From NCBI GenBank assembly GCA_033239525.1, contig BSYO01000025.1, forward strand, positions 11,380,001-11,444,000: a stretch of DNA of 64,000 nucleotides, read 5' to 3'. The stretch comes from Nepenthes gracilis (taxonomy: Eukaryota > Streptophyta > Magnoliopsida > Caryophyllales > Nepenthaceae). This document shows, in pieces, positions 45,788 to 58,178 of the stretch. Numbering within the stretch: position 1 is the first letter of the stretch; every line of letters starts with the position of its first letter. A program made the translations under genes and the position numbers. The notes under the pieces are model-generated. The model saw only the letters and a list, made by a program, of their open reading frames with translations, was not told the DNA's origin and did no database searches.

Positions 45788-47475
45788 TTCACATTAGTCC
45801 TCAACCCTTAGCTAGATATATACTAGTCAGTCATTGTATATTCATTCCTATTTTTATGGGAGTAATTATATTTATTGGAAGCTCCACATAAGAGTCTCTC
45901 TAAAATCTTTGGTTGAATGGGTGTGGAGTAGTACTCAATTTGAGTGGGCACCACCCACGGTTATGACAAATAAGGAAACTAAGGTTTTGTCATTATAGAC
46001 TAAAAAAGAATTAAATACGTGCAATCAAAATAGTAAATGATTACATATTATTTTTATAGTAGTTTTCTCAGGGGATTTAAAACGTATTTTCATGTGTAAA
46101 ATATTAAAAGACATATGAAAAATTCTTGAAATAACCAAGAAGATAATGAGCTTAATAATGAAAGATGTATTGAAGAAGGTGAAAAATTATATGATTTTCA
46201 TGATCTCTATGAATAGACATGATGAGGATCTAAAAGAAAACCTAAAACATATTAATGACCCTGAAAATGAGTGAAAAAATGAGTTTTGTGACTTTTAGAA
46301 GGCTTACAATAAGCTGTTTAGATAGTGCCTAACAGTCAATAGAACAAACAAATCGTTAAATCATAAATTGATCGATGTTATAAAGAAAAAATTAATTGTT
46401 ATAATTAAATAAGATCTTATTAGAATCAAATATCACATGTTAGGTTTAGAAAATGTGGTCAAAAATTAAAAAAAAATAAATTTTTATTTCATCGACCCCC
46501 GTAGAATCGGGGTCACAATACTTGAATAAGGTACATATATCTAATTTCTTGGTTAAGTCAAACTTTAATGAGATGGCTAAAGAATCTACTAATAATGCCC
46601 AGGCCCATTATAACATAGGTTGAAAGGTAAGAATGAACATCTTTAAAAATTAGACTAAGAATCAAACTAATAAATTTTACTTCTTCCCTAACTTTATATC
46701 TACATGCCACAGCTGCAGAAAATTTAATCATATTCACTCCAATTTCTATACAAATAATTTTTAAAATGATCACAAATAAAGTATAAGGATTAAAAAGTCT
46801 TGTCAATCATATCAAATATTTAAATGAATAAGTAATGAAATTAACTAAGAAAGTCAATACAAAAAAAAAGGTATGGATAAAAAGGAGCAAACTTAGAAAA
46901 CTTAATAAGAAATTTTATGAATTGATGCCTAGAAGGTGTATGTAAGGGGGAGTATGGACCGACTCTTCCCTGAGCTGCACTCAATGTGGGATAGTGCTCA
47001 CTCTTGTTAATTGATGTATTGCCTTTGGTCATTTGTAATAAAAGGGAGGAGACATTGCACATTAAGGATTAGTAACATAACAAGAGAAAAGTAAGAGTTT
47101 ACTATAAAAAGGGGGACTATAATAAAAAGGGACTGGGGAAGTAGAGTGTTTTACTTTTATATATGCATTAATTGGCATGTTGGTTTGTACTTATTGTTAC
47201 ACTTGAAGAATATATTTTTATTTTATATGCATTATAATATTTTTGTTGTCTATTTCTATACATTTTTTATGTAAATGCCATAATTATGGTTGATTAGGAA
47301 TAGAAGGAGCTATTGCCATCTGCAGTTAATATTCTAGTGTCGTTTATCTTTTATTTAGGAGTAAAGTTTTATATACACAAATTCTATCTCAGCAGTATTT
47401 AAACACGTGATTTATAATTTTTTATTTTCTTTTTATATATAAGGGTTTTGTCATAGAATTATTGAAGTAAGAAAT
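45788..47475 (+). pseudogene. Interior of G, possible gag remnant
   Basis: The plus strand near 46100-46440 reads lysine-rich, helical fragments (KEILEITKK-like, NLKHINDPENE, NKSLNHKLIDVIKKKL) that resemble the central and C-terminal gag region of long-LTR copia elements. No zinc knuckle, protease, integrase or RT is visible before the 3' LTR. Minus-strand frames at 46558-46806 and 46841-47062 are not recognised. Confidence 0.4.
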
Positions 47476-48544
47476 TATTAGGAATATTTCATATTAGCAC
47501 ATTATGTAATTAGGTAAAATAATTTTTTTAAATAATTTTCAAGTATCGATAAAGACAAGTGCCAAATACACACTGATTATTTACAAATATACTATCTTCT
47601 AATATTCATACCTAATACACACATATATGTATTTTGACCTGTCATACGTGAGTATTGTTTATTCAAAATGTCAGTACTAGATATGTGCCTATTTTATGGA
47701 TGAGCACATTTTACTTAGAATGCCTGTGCATAATATGCACATAAGTAACTCATGTGATGGTGCGTGGACATCTTCCTAAAGTTTTTGCACTTGATGAGCA
47801 CCTATTTAGCACATATGCGCTGGGTCTCTAATTTTTAAAAAGCTGTGTGTTTTTTTACCTATTTTTGAATCTCCTCTATAAATACATTATTTTCAAACAT
47901 TTATGCAAATATAGAGAAGATGCAGAGTAATGTATAAAGATTGAAACCCCAAAGCTCCTTTTAATTAAAGTGAATAGCCTTCTCTTGTTTGAGAAGACTA
48001 AAATCATTGCTCTTGAGGCTAACGGTCAAGGTTTTCTCTTCATACTTTTCTCCATTATTTTATACACTAGTTCTAATTTGTGAACCTTTGTTCGAAATAT
48101 TAGTGGTGTGGATATTGAGAAACAATAGTGTATGAAAATTCTATGACAAGTGAAATAAGATTTATAAAAAAATTGAAATGTATCTGATTTAGTTGTTGAA
48201 AATAAATTTAAGGGATTCATTAGTAGGGATCATAAGTTAAAAGTAAGATGGTTAAGATTTAATCTATTTATATCATTTTGGTTATAAGTTGGCTTTCTTA
48301 TTATATTATTTTTACTAATTATAGAAACTTGAAGAGTTCTATTCAATAACTATTGGTTATCTAGATTTTTCTTCATTATCAAAATTTTAATTTTTATCCA
48401 GATTTATTTTGATATTGCAATTAGTTGTAAATATTTATTACAATTTGTATTTAGTATAAAACATACATTATGTGCATTATATATTCTAGAATATTTTCTT
48501 ATGTGAGTTTATAGGGTCCAAATTATTTGAGACTAGTCTTTTCG
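47476..48544 (+). repeat. G 3' LTR
   Basis: The partner of 44657-45773. Its terminal TG and CA have decayed to TA and CG. Confidence 0.82.
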
Positions 48545-48559
48545 GTTACTTTAGTTAAC

Positions 48560-50201
48560 TACGTGGTCTTCCTATCTATCATCATGACTATTACTACTTT
48601 TCTACTCTCACTACTCTTTATGAGCAATAAAATTATCACAAAGCATGCTCTGATCGTCTCTAACACTAAGTTATAAAGGAAGAGATTGATACTTGTTACA
48701 AAACTCATACTTAAAATTTAGTTACTCTTTCACTTGATAAAATTAAAATAGGGCGCAAATGGGGCTACAAACAGAATAAATTCTAATAACTAAAGAAATT
48801 GATGCATATCTCGCCTTAGTGCTAATGGCTTTATCCATGAATATGACATTAATTATGTGGAGATTTTCGCTCTTATTGCCCAAATCATTTGTGTTTGATC
48901 TCTTTTAATTGTCATTACTACATAAAAATGGCTATTATTTCAAATAGATGTAAATAATACATTTTTAAATGGCAACTTGACCAAGAAGTTTGTATCAAAC
49001 CTCCTCCTAATTATCATCATTCTCTTAAACATATATATAGTTTTCAATTAATATTATATGATCTTAAGTAGACTCCCTATGCATGGTTTGCCAAATTCAG
49101 CTCTAATATTTAACAACTTGTGTTTGCCTTAGGTCGCCATGACTTCACCCTTTTAACTCATCACACGTTGTCGGTATCACTATTTTTATACTCTATATTG
49201 ATAATTTGATTATTATTTGTGATAATAGTTCTAATATTTGTGAACTTAAATATTTTTTGGATCGGTGTTTGAAATAAAAGATCTAGATTTTCTTTGCTAC
49301 TTTCTTGAACTTGAAGTAATTACTGTACCATGAAGACTACATTTGACACAAGTTAAATATACTCTTAATATTTTTTCTCGTGCTAGGGCCCACTGACTAT
49401 AAAATATTTATTGGTTCTTTTGAACATAATGTCAAACTCTGTATTACTATGGCAAGCCTTTTTTTGATCTATTATTTGTCACCAATTGGTTGAAAGTTTC
49501 ATATATCTTACTATTACTAAACCTAATATTACTTACGCTGTTCATCTTATTAGTTAATTTATGTCAACTCCACATTCTGTTCACTATATGCTCGTATTCT
49601 TCGCAATGTAAAAGGTACTTTATTTCATAAGCTACACTTCTCCTCTCACTTTTTCATGAACTTCTTATATATTTTAATATTAATTAGGTAGAAGATCTTA
49701 CTAATCAATGATCTTCTATTTGTTTTCTTTGCCTACTAGAAAATTCTCTCATTTTATGGAGTATTAAAAAATAAACCGTTGTTCTCCATTCTAGTAGTAA
49801 AGTTGAATATCGTATTCTTATTAATAATACATCGAAGCTTTTTTGGTTTTATTAGCTTTTACAAGATATCAGTATTTTTCAATTCGGCGGTACATCTCTA
49901 TTGCAACAATTAAAATGTTTTCTAGGTTGCTAACAATGATGTGTTTCATGAATGTATAAAACACATCAAAAGCGATTGTGACTTTATACGTCATCACCTC
50001 AAGGAAGGCACCCTCCATCATCTCTCGGAATCTTCGACTTATCATTTGGCTGATATTTTTCCAGAAACTCATATACCTGATCTCCATATCGATCTTGTGT
50101 CCGAACTCAATCGGTCACTTTCAAATCATATTGAGTTTAAGGAAAAAATTAAGAATATAATATCCTTTTTTATTCAAGATATTATATCATTTATAAATTA
50201 G
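48560..50201 (+). pseudogene. Reverse transcriptase / RNase H of copia F
   Basis: The plus strand resumes F. It reads KEEIDTCYKTHT, then KIGRKWGYKQ (IG.KWVYK.K), YDINYVEIFALIAQI, QIDVNNTFLNGNL (QMDVKNAFLNG.L) and LYIDNLIII (YVDD read as YIDN, one aspartate lost). VKGTLFHKLHFS follows, and finally the open RNase H piece at 49941-50201 with FHECIKHIKSDCDFIRHHLK and LADIF. The KHI.IDCHFIR and QLADIF blocks are well kept. Many stops occur in RT. About 3.9 kb of G separates this from the integrase. Confidence 0.85.
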
Positions 50202-51435
50202 AATATTAATATATTCTAATTTAGACTATTTATATATAAGAGAAAATATATTTTATATTTTCTAAGTTAGATGATTGCTATCTTTTAGTTTAGATAGTTA
50301 ATGTAACTACCATTGTTACAATTTTCTAGTTGAGGCTACCTCATTTTTCTATAAAAAGGATGACATATTATACAGTTTTATATACAAAAATATAAAAATT
50401 ATTAATTCTCTCTTTTTATATTTCTACGGTCGATATGAGTTCTATCACATGTCTACTGGAATCAAAGGTGATCAGCATTTTGTGTTTGATAAGTCATGGT
50501 TTATGAAGAAATTTTGATGGAATTACAAAGAGATAAGGCGATATCACATCCCTTTAGAAAAATCCATTTGCATCTTTGAACTATTCAACTATTTAGCATT
50601 AATAGAAATGGAAAACTGAGTTATAGAAATGCATTAGCAATCCATTTTATCATGATAGTAGAAAAGGCCGTTGTTTTATGAGATATTATTAAGAAATAAG
50701 AATTTGTGTTATCAATAAAATTTTTTTCCATCCTATTATAACATTACTGTTTACCAAGACCACTTTGAATGCATGTCGAGAAGCTCCTTTTTAGGATAAG
50801 TAGTTCTCATATTAATCCAATCACCCTTCATACATAATTGTTTTTCTGCTTTCTATTATTGTTGCTTGGTTCTTGTTCGAGCTGGTAGAAGCTTGACAAA
50901 ATGTTGGCATATGATAAACGTTCAACAAAAGTGAGATGGAGGTTGAAGCTTGGTGTGCTAAACAAAGTGCTAGAGCAACGTCTTGTAGAATGTTGGCATG
51001 TCATAGTGGCTCAAATGGAACATTGGCAAAAGCTAGATACACAATTTACACTTGAATGACAGAAAAGTTTCCTAACATGGGTGTATAGGATCTTGATTCA
51101 TAACCATGAACACCGAATCCATTTACATCGGATATCCAAGTGAAACAGTTAGCTCCCAAAATCATACGATAATTTGAATTCTCGTGACGTATCAATATGA
51201 AAGCTACATACACAAATCAAACAGTAAATTCATTTTTGAGAATGGTGTGAGAATGAAAGAAGGAAAGAGAAAAAGAAAAAGGTGGTGCTTCTTTCGCCAA
51301 TAGTGTGCATTTCAATTTCATTCGATCATGGTTTGTCTTTCGATTAAACATTTTTACCCATTTAGTTTTTTTATTTTTCTACGCGTGTTGCTGAAACTTC
51401 GTTGTAACTAGAATTATATACTGAAAGTATGAGTT
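50202..51435. other. 3' flank of F, possible LTR remnant
   Basis: 50170-50470 is where the 3' LTR of F should be. It has a palindromic 'agaatattaatatattct' and TATAAAAAG at 50350-50358, as in a copia U3-R. No second copy lies upstream of F. From 50470 to 51435 nothing is recognised. Confidence 0.35.
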
Positions 51436-51440
51436 GTAAT
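51436..51440. repeat. Target-site duplication, left copy (H)
   Basis: GTAAT here and ATAAT at 53906-53910 flank element H, one transition apart. Confidence 0.65.
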
Positions 51441-52537
51441 TGTTGGGTTTGGTTACTCCCTTATAGGTAGTTCAATAAATGGACACATTATTAATGGATC
51501 GCACAGGGTTTGTGCAATATTTAGAGTGCTGTAGCAAATATTAGAGTGACCATTTGCCGGAGTGGACAAATCTCAAAGTGAAAAATGTCGGAGTAGTATT
51601 TACCAAAGCGGCATTTGCCAAAGTGAAAATCCAACGTGAATTTTCAAAATAAAAATCTGGAGTGGATTTCACTTGGATGGATAGCAAATTGTGACAATCA
51701 AAGAGACTAGTGATGACCAAGAACACTAGGTGATAACCAAGGATAATTTGACTGGAAAGTTGGTAGTTGACTTTGTATAGCAATTGACTTTTCAGAATTT
51801 GTAAGTTTTGTAAAGCAGGTAGCTAACATATAGAGTATGTGCCATCTGTGTAAATTAGGTCGACCTACAGAGTATGCGTTTCTAAAAAAGTATAGGAACT
51901 AGTGAAGTCGTAGAGAAAAAGATAAAGTTTATGTGACAAAACATCTATAAGATCAGACCAGATGAGCAGATGATTTAGAGTCCGGGTCTTTATAAGAACA
52001 CACCAAGTACTTTAGAAGTGGGCTGCAAGCAAAAGCAGTAGTAACTACAATAGTGGCCATGGCAAAAGTAGATGAAAGTTGTAGCGGCCGCAAGTGCGGC
52101 AGGATAGTAGCGGTGGAACGTAGGGGGAGAGTGGAATCGAGCAAAGTATAGAAGGGAGCTCTCGTGATTTACCGCTTACCGTCACACTTGTAAAATCAAT
52201 TACCATAATATACCACCAATGAGAGAAAGAAGAGAAGAAAAACAGAAAGATAAGAGGAAATGAGAGTTTTCTTATTCTAAAGATTATTTTTCTTATTCTA
52301 TCTCGAGTGTGCAACAGATATTCTATTTTGGGGGTTCTTATAACTGATTTTACATAGTTAAAATTTTTGAAGTTTATCTTGTAATTTTTCCTTTGGTTGA
52401 GAATGGTTTCTATGTTAAAAATTATTATGTATTTTTTTATTCATTGTGCCTACTAAATCGATGGCTGACGGCTGACGGGAGATTTAAATTCTTTGTTGCA
52501 CCGAATTGTATGTGAATTCGGGTATCAAATCCCAACA
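51441..52537 (+). repeat. H 5' LTR
   Basis: The partner of 52797-53905. Shared blocks include TCGCACAGGGTTTGTG-like, GACTGGAAAGTTGG.A, GTAGAGAAAAAGATAAAGTT and GCGGCCGCAAGTGC. A GCG/GGC-rich patch lies at 52060-52125. Confidence 0.9.
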
Positions 52538-52539
52538 AG

Positions 52540-52552
52540 TGGTATTAGAGAG
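52540..52552 (+). other. Primer-binding site of H
   Basis: TGGTATTAGAGAG, a tRNA-Met type, two bases after the LTR. Confidence 0.85.
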
Positions 52553-52647
52553 AGTTTGTAAACCTTTGGCTTGATAGTGTCGTCGTCGCGGTATTTACCA
52601 TTTAGTGTGGATAAAAAATGAACAGTAAAAGTACTTCAAAAAAAATG

Positions 52648-52722
52648 GCAGAGCCAATAAGGTTAAGGGCAAAGCTGAGCAAGGTTAAGGGCGGAGCCAA
52701 TAGGGCTAAGGGCGAAACTGAG
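52648..52722 (+). repeat. About 21-bp tandem repeats in the interior of H
   Basis: Three imperfect units, at 52659-52680, 52681-52701 and 52702-52722, share AGG.TAAGGGC..AGC, with a partial unit before them. Together they fill a large share of the 259-bp interior. Confidence 0.75.
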
Positions 52723-52796
52723 GTGGTTGTTGGAAGGTAGACGATGACGGTCGCCGTATAAAGCGAAGGTTTCCTCACAAGGTCGTAAGGAAAGTT

Positions 52797-53905
52797 TATT
52801 AGGTTTGGTCACTCTTTTGTGGGTGGCTTAACAAATAGACGTGTTATCGATGGATTGCACAGGGTTTGTGTGATATCGGAGTACTGCAAACTGGTTGTAA
52901 CAAATACTAGAGTTACCATTTATCGAAATGGGCAAATCTTGGAATGGCAATTGTCGGAATGAAAATCCGGAGTGGAAATCCGAAGTGGATTTTTGGAGTA
53001 AAAATTCGGAATGAATTTTACTTGGACGGACAAGTTCTGACGACTAAAGAGACTAGTGACGACCGAGGACACTAGGTGATGGCCGAGAATGGTTTGACTG
53101 GAAAGTTGGCAACTGATTTTGTAAAACAGTTGACTTTTCAGAATTGGTAAGTTTTATAGAACAGTTAGCTGACCTGTAGGACATGCGCCGTCTATGTAAA
53201 GCAGGTTGACCTACAGAATATGCATGTTTAGAAAAGTGCAAAAACTGGTGAAGTCGTAGAGAAAAAGATAAAGTTGGTGTGACAAATTATCTATAAAATC
53301 TGGCCAGATGAGCAGATGATTTGGATCTGCTGTCTTCATAAAATCACATTAGATGCTTCAGAAGTAGGCTACAAGCGAAAGCGGTAGCGGCCATAGCAGC
53401 GGCTGCAGGAGCGGTAGACGGAAGCTACAGTGGCCGCAATAGCGGCCGCAAGTGCAGCGGGAGCGACAAGATAGTAGTGGTGGAACGCAGGAGAATGGTG
53501 GAACTGAGCAAAGTGTAGAAGGGAGCTCTCATCGTTCATTATTTGACGCCACATTTGTAAAATCAGTGAGTAAAGTATACTACTAGTGAGAGGAATGAGA
53601 TAAGAAAAACAAAGAGATAAGAGAAAATGAGAGTTTCTTTACTTTGGATATTGTTTTTCTTATTCTGTCTCGGTTGTGTGATGAATATTCTGTCTCGAGG
53701 GTTCATGTAACCGATTTTACATAGTAAAAATTTTTTAAAATTTATCCCATAATATTTCCCTTAGTTGAGAAGGGTTTCCACGTTAAAAATCGTCGTATAT
53801 TCTTTTATTCCTCATGCCTACTAAATTAGTCGCTGACAGCTAACAGAGGGTTTAGATTTTTCATTGCACGGAGTTACATGTGAATTTGGCTATCGAACCC
53901 CAATA
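52797..53905 (+). repeat. H 3' LTR
   Basis: The partner of 51441-52537. Its GC-rich minisatellite (53385-53490, repeated gcggccgcaa / agcggc units) is longer than in the 5' copy. The ends have decayed (TG to TA, CA to TA). Confidence 0.9.
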
Positions 53906-53910
53906 ATAAT

Positions 53911-54785
53911 AGGCTCTTTGAATTCTTGATCCCATATTTTCTACGAATTTGGGGGTCGTTAATTCCCAAATGAGACATATTTGGTATATCTTTATTCTTC
54001 ACAATTGAATAAAACATAAATGGTGAAGATGATTTTTTCAATTATAAATTTTATCAACTAAATTTTTTTATCAAATGAATAAAGCTGAGATGTACTGAAT
54101 TCATCTTTTTTAAAAAATAATTTATAATTTGAGTGTCGAAGAATATATTGGGGAGCATATTTTCACTATTTTCTGACCTCTTACTTGTTAGGTGAAATAT
54201 ACAGGATTCAAGTTCAAACTAATTGGGATTTGACCCGCTTCAACTCAGCCTCCTGAAAAGATCAAATTGCTTGCTAACTCGTTCGATAATTTGAATTTAA
54301 TGATGTATCAAATGGTGAACATTAAAAATTATATATAATATTTTTTATAGATTTGTTTTTATAATATTAACATTCATTAAATATTTAATCCAATAATAAA
54401 AATAAAAATAACTATTTGAATGATTTTTTTAATTATAAATTTTATCTATTGAATTTTTCATCAAAGGAATAATATAGAGATATATTGAGTCCATCTTTTT
54501 AAAAAGATGGACCCACCCAAAATCTAGCTTTTGTCATTGTTTTGAAAATGATTTCCCATATAAACATTGCTTATGCTTTTAAGTACCGTTGTCATTTTCA
54601 TTTATTTGTTTTCTGTTAGGTTTGCACAAGAAACGAATATATTTACTAGTGATTTTTTCTATATTTTATCCCATCACAGTGGTATCAAATTGACTTTACT
54701 ATTAAGATGGCACCCTAATAATGGATCACCTGAACATATTCTAGGGAATAATTTATCAGTTGATTAAATAGAATATCATATTTGC
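53911..54785. other. AT-rich spacer
   Basis: Two related segments, 53990-54130 and 54390-54530, share 'gattttttcaattataaattttatc' and 'atcttttt.aaaa' and so form a local imperfect repeat. No gene is seen. Confidence 0.4.
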
Positions 54786-54912
54786 AGATAAGGTCCAAGG
54801 GTTTTGGCTTATCGGTTCAATGCCGGACTCATCGGAGATGTTTAAGTTGTCGTTGTGCAACTCAATTTCTAGTGGTGTCATTGCCATGGACTTAGCCGAT
54901 ACCAAAATTTTG
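54786..54912 (+). pseudogene. Copia gag fragment (element I)
   Basis: The plus strand reads GFWLIGSMPDSSEMFKLSLC and NSISSGVIAMDLADTKILAEE, matching plant copia gag (LL.SLPDSWE.L...L.NS...G...M......LL.EE). An A run follows and then 54960-55470, which is not recognised. Confidence 0.65.
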
Positions 54913-55479
54913 GCTGAAGAGTAGTAGAAAATTTTTAAAAAAAAAAAAAAAAAACCCGGAAGTTTCTCATCAAGATTGGGCTCCACTTATTGACCGGATG
55001 GAACTAAGGAAAATTCATAGTCGCTAGCTTGAATCCAACTTTATGGCATCCGTAATCTCCTTTGCATAACCCAAAATTACGAAAACTGGATCATTTGCCA
55101 ATACGAAGTCATTATCAAACACGAATTTCTTCTGCCAAGATCTAAGCTTTCACACCGCAGCTCAAAACACAAGCAGCCTTTCATACGTTCCTCTGACTCC
55201 CGATTGCTTATTCAAATTATGCATGAGCCATTTGAAACTACTCCGGTTGAAAAAGAAATTCTCTTCACATTCGGATACAGTAAAGCTTCCTAGACTTTTC
55301 TTTTTAATCTGCAGTCATGCAATACATGAAGGCATGATTTAATTTCATTCGGTGAATCGATTTTTGTCCTTGATATGACTATTGCTGTACGGATTGGGGG
55401 TTACACTAGCCACGTAGAAATTGGCGGGTACTCACTCAAAAATTATTTCCATTTTATAAGGCTATTTGACCATCAAAGG

Positions 55480-56005
55480 TGACAATCATGATGAATAGGG
55501 GAAGAAGCAAGAGCAAAGGCTCGGAAAGCAAAGAAAGAAAATTTCAACAAGCTTGCTAACGTTGAGTGTTGTCAATTCAGCCAAAAGGGACATAACAAGA
55601 AGTATTGTTAATAATTCAAGAGAAATAATAAAAAGACAAGGAGAAGAAGAGCAATGATGGCAATGATGCTATGAAAGTTGATGCTGCCACGAGTGATTTT
55701 CTTGTTATATTTGATGATGACTTGCGTTCATCATACATGCCACAAGACTAATTGTGCGATTAATAATGTGTTGCAGTCAATGCTACGTCTCATTAGAACT
55801 TCTTTAGATTTGATAATCTGACCGGTTAAGGAATATTGAAATGAACAAATAATAGCTTGGCTAAAGCCAATAATATGAAAGATTTGTTCCTTGAGATCAA
55901 GGACGCAAAGTGGGATCTAAACAATAACTAAGCATATTCTCAGCTTTTGCTTGAGCTTGTTTCTATGGGCAAGTTTGATAACGATGGGTTTTTTTTATAA
56001 AGCCA
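55480..56005 (+). pseudogene. Copia gag C-terminus / zinc knuckle / protease start (I)
   Basis: The plus strand reads RGRSKSKGSESKERK, then ECCQFSQKGHNKKYC (a CCHC knuckle with the last Cys kept), DAATSDFLVIFDDDL, and later GKFDNDGF. This fits copia gag-protease junctions. The protease DSG is not visible. The sequence then becomes AT-rich non-coding DNA, so the element is truncated. Confidence 0.65.
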
Positions 56006-58173
56006 TTAAAATTTATATGGATCTAAAAAAGTTTAATAAAAATAAAAAGAAAATTAAATGGGAAATATTTTTATATCTAGAATGTATAAAAAATATAAGA
56101 AAAAAATGATAAAATATTTGTATTATAATATTTATATTTAAAGAAATTGATTTTCATTTTATTTTCTTTTATTTTTATTTTTTCTCTTTATTATTATTAT
56201 TATTATTATTTTCATCTTATCATGTCACCAAACACACCCTTGGCAATAGTTTATATAACTAAAGGTTCTATGGCTGTTTGTGGCTAGACGAATCTATAAA
56301 GCAAGGCATATTTATAAATGTTCCATGCAGCAAAGATGGATCCCAAGTTTACAAAATGATCAATTTGGTTTCGGAAAATATGATAATTTTTCAATGACTA
56401 AGACTTTATGATTCCGATTGAGGGATTATTATTATTATTATTACTCTCGAGACAAACCTAACTCAACCCCTCGCTTATCTAACCAGAGCCTAGGGCTCAT
56501 CCTGTAAGCTACTGTAATTGAGATAAAAATATTACTATACAAGATTTTAATTATCATATTTCTTTCTATAGCAATAATGTATATAAATAAGTTTACGTAC
56601 ATGAATCCATAATCATTAAACTTTTACATACCATACGAAAATTATTCTTATTTCAAAGAAATAGGAGATGATTTCTCTCTCTTCTTTTTATAATTTATAA
56701 AGACTTTATACAAATCTTATATATCATTGAACGAGCATTTCTTTTAAAAATTTTTTCTTATATATAAAATAATAAGATTGTATTTATTCAATTAATTTAA
56801 TAAATTAATAATTTATATACCTTATCATATGAGACATATTTATAAAAAAAAATATCTTCTTATTATTATTTTGTATTTTCTCAGTTTATAGGTTAGTTCT
56901 TATCCATCAAACTATTTTTATAAATAGTCCTTTCTTTCGAAAAAGAAGAAACATAGAACCATATTCAATGAAACGAGTGCATAATGTTATTCACGCACCT
57001 CATAAATAAAGGTAATAACACTTAGCTTATAACTAGACATATCAAAATTAAAATTGAATTTAAATTATATATTGGTCAGATTTAGATAAAAATTTATAAC
57101 TCTAAAGTTTCATTGGACAGGATGGATAATTAGCCCAATCATCCAACCAAAACTATAATCGTGCCTGTTAATAATTTAACTGGGTTGGTTTGATCCAGTC
57201 CATAGAGATGCTTTATTTTTAATTATTTTTATTTAAATTTTATATTTATATAAAAAATATCTAAAAATATAAAATATTTTTAAAAATTACAATGTTATAT
57301 AATTATAAATTTAAAAAAAGAATCTTTATATATAAAATTAGTAATTACACACAAATATAATTTATTAAAATAATTTCTTAAAACTCAATATTTATTTTAA
57401 AATAAATTAAATTTATAAAAAAATTATAGCTCAGGTTGGATCAGCCTAAATCAGGTACTTTTATCTTGACAGTGCTCTACCCAAAAATTTAATTATGTCC
57501 AATTTTTGGATAGTACATGTCTATAATATCAATATATTTGTACCAAATTCTATAAAAATTTGAGTTTATCAAACTGAACCGATCAAGGAATTCATTTTTT
57601 ATCGGGCCCACTTATAACTCAACTAGCATTTATAATTATAATCTCCAATATAATAAAATAATTAAAAAAAAAAAGCTACCACCGATGCCTAAATCTTTCA
57701 TAAGTTACACGAACCATCTGTTATTTGTTTAATTTCATTCACTTTATCACTTTTATTATTCACAAATGTTACTGTTTAATTTATTAATTACATAATATCT
57801 TGACTGTCTATAGATTGAGGTTTAAGTTTTCAATTTTAAAAGAATTCCTATCATGACTGTGGATTTTATTATAAATCCCTTTACGTGGACTTTTTTCATT
57901 AGTGTTGATGGCAACCTAAGGCGGTTTCATTCATTTTTGATAGTGAAATGACTAAATTCACTATTTAAATTTGTGAAAATTTATGCCGAATTTTTGGGTA
58001 GATTTTGCTAATATCACTTAATAATACTCAATAGATAAATATGACTAACCAAAGAAAAAAAAGTTGTTAATTTAAGAAAAAAATTATAGAAATGATGGCT
58101 ATGTTTAAACAATACAAAATAAATATAAATTGTTTAGTTAAAACATCATATAAGTATGTAACTTTAATAATTA
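56006..58173. other. AT-rich spacer with (TTA)n runs
   Basis: Microsatellites (TTA)n lie at 56188-56211 and 56425-56443. Nothing coding is recognised. One stretch (57040-57640) reads like a decayed transposon end but has no partner here. Confidence 0.5.
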
Positions 58174-58178
58174 GATAT

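Larger units (their letters stand above)
44657..48544 (+). mobile_element. Element G: copia with about 1.1-kb LTRs, gutted interior
   Basis: Two long direct repeats (44657-45773, 47476-48544) flank 1.7 kb. A PBS of tRNA-Met type follows the left one. The interior has a possible gag remnant and no pol. G lies between the integrase and RT parts of copia F, so it inserted into F. The LTRs contain the ATGCAT/'gcacctaata' repeats also seen in B. The long LTRs hint at the Maximus/SIRE group, but that is a guess. Confidence 0.78.
51441..53905 (+). mobile_element. Element H: LTR-dominated, non-coding
   Basis: 2465 bp, of which 2206 are LTR. The two LTRs (1097 and 1109 bp, TGTTGGGTTTGG...CCCAACA type) enclose just 259 bp with a tRNA-Met-type PBS, a short repeat array and a purine-rich end. 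There is no gag or pol. The organisation is like a TRIM, but with LTRs several times longer than usual for that class. The element may be an internal-deletion derivative moved by enzymes of another element. Confidence 0.87.
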
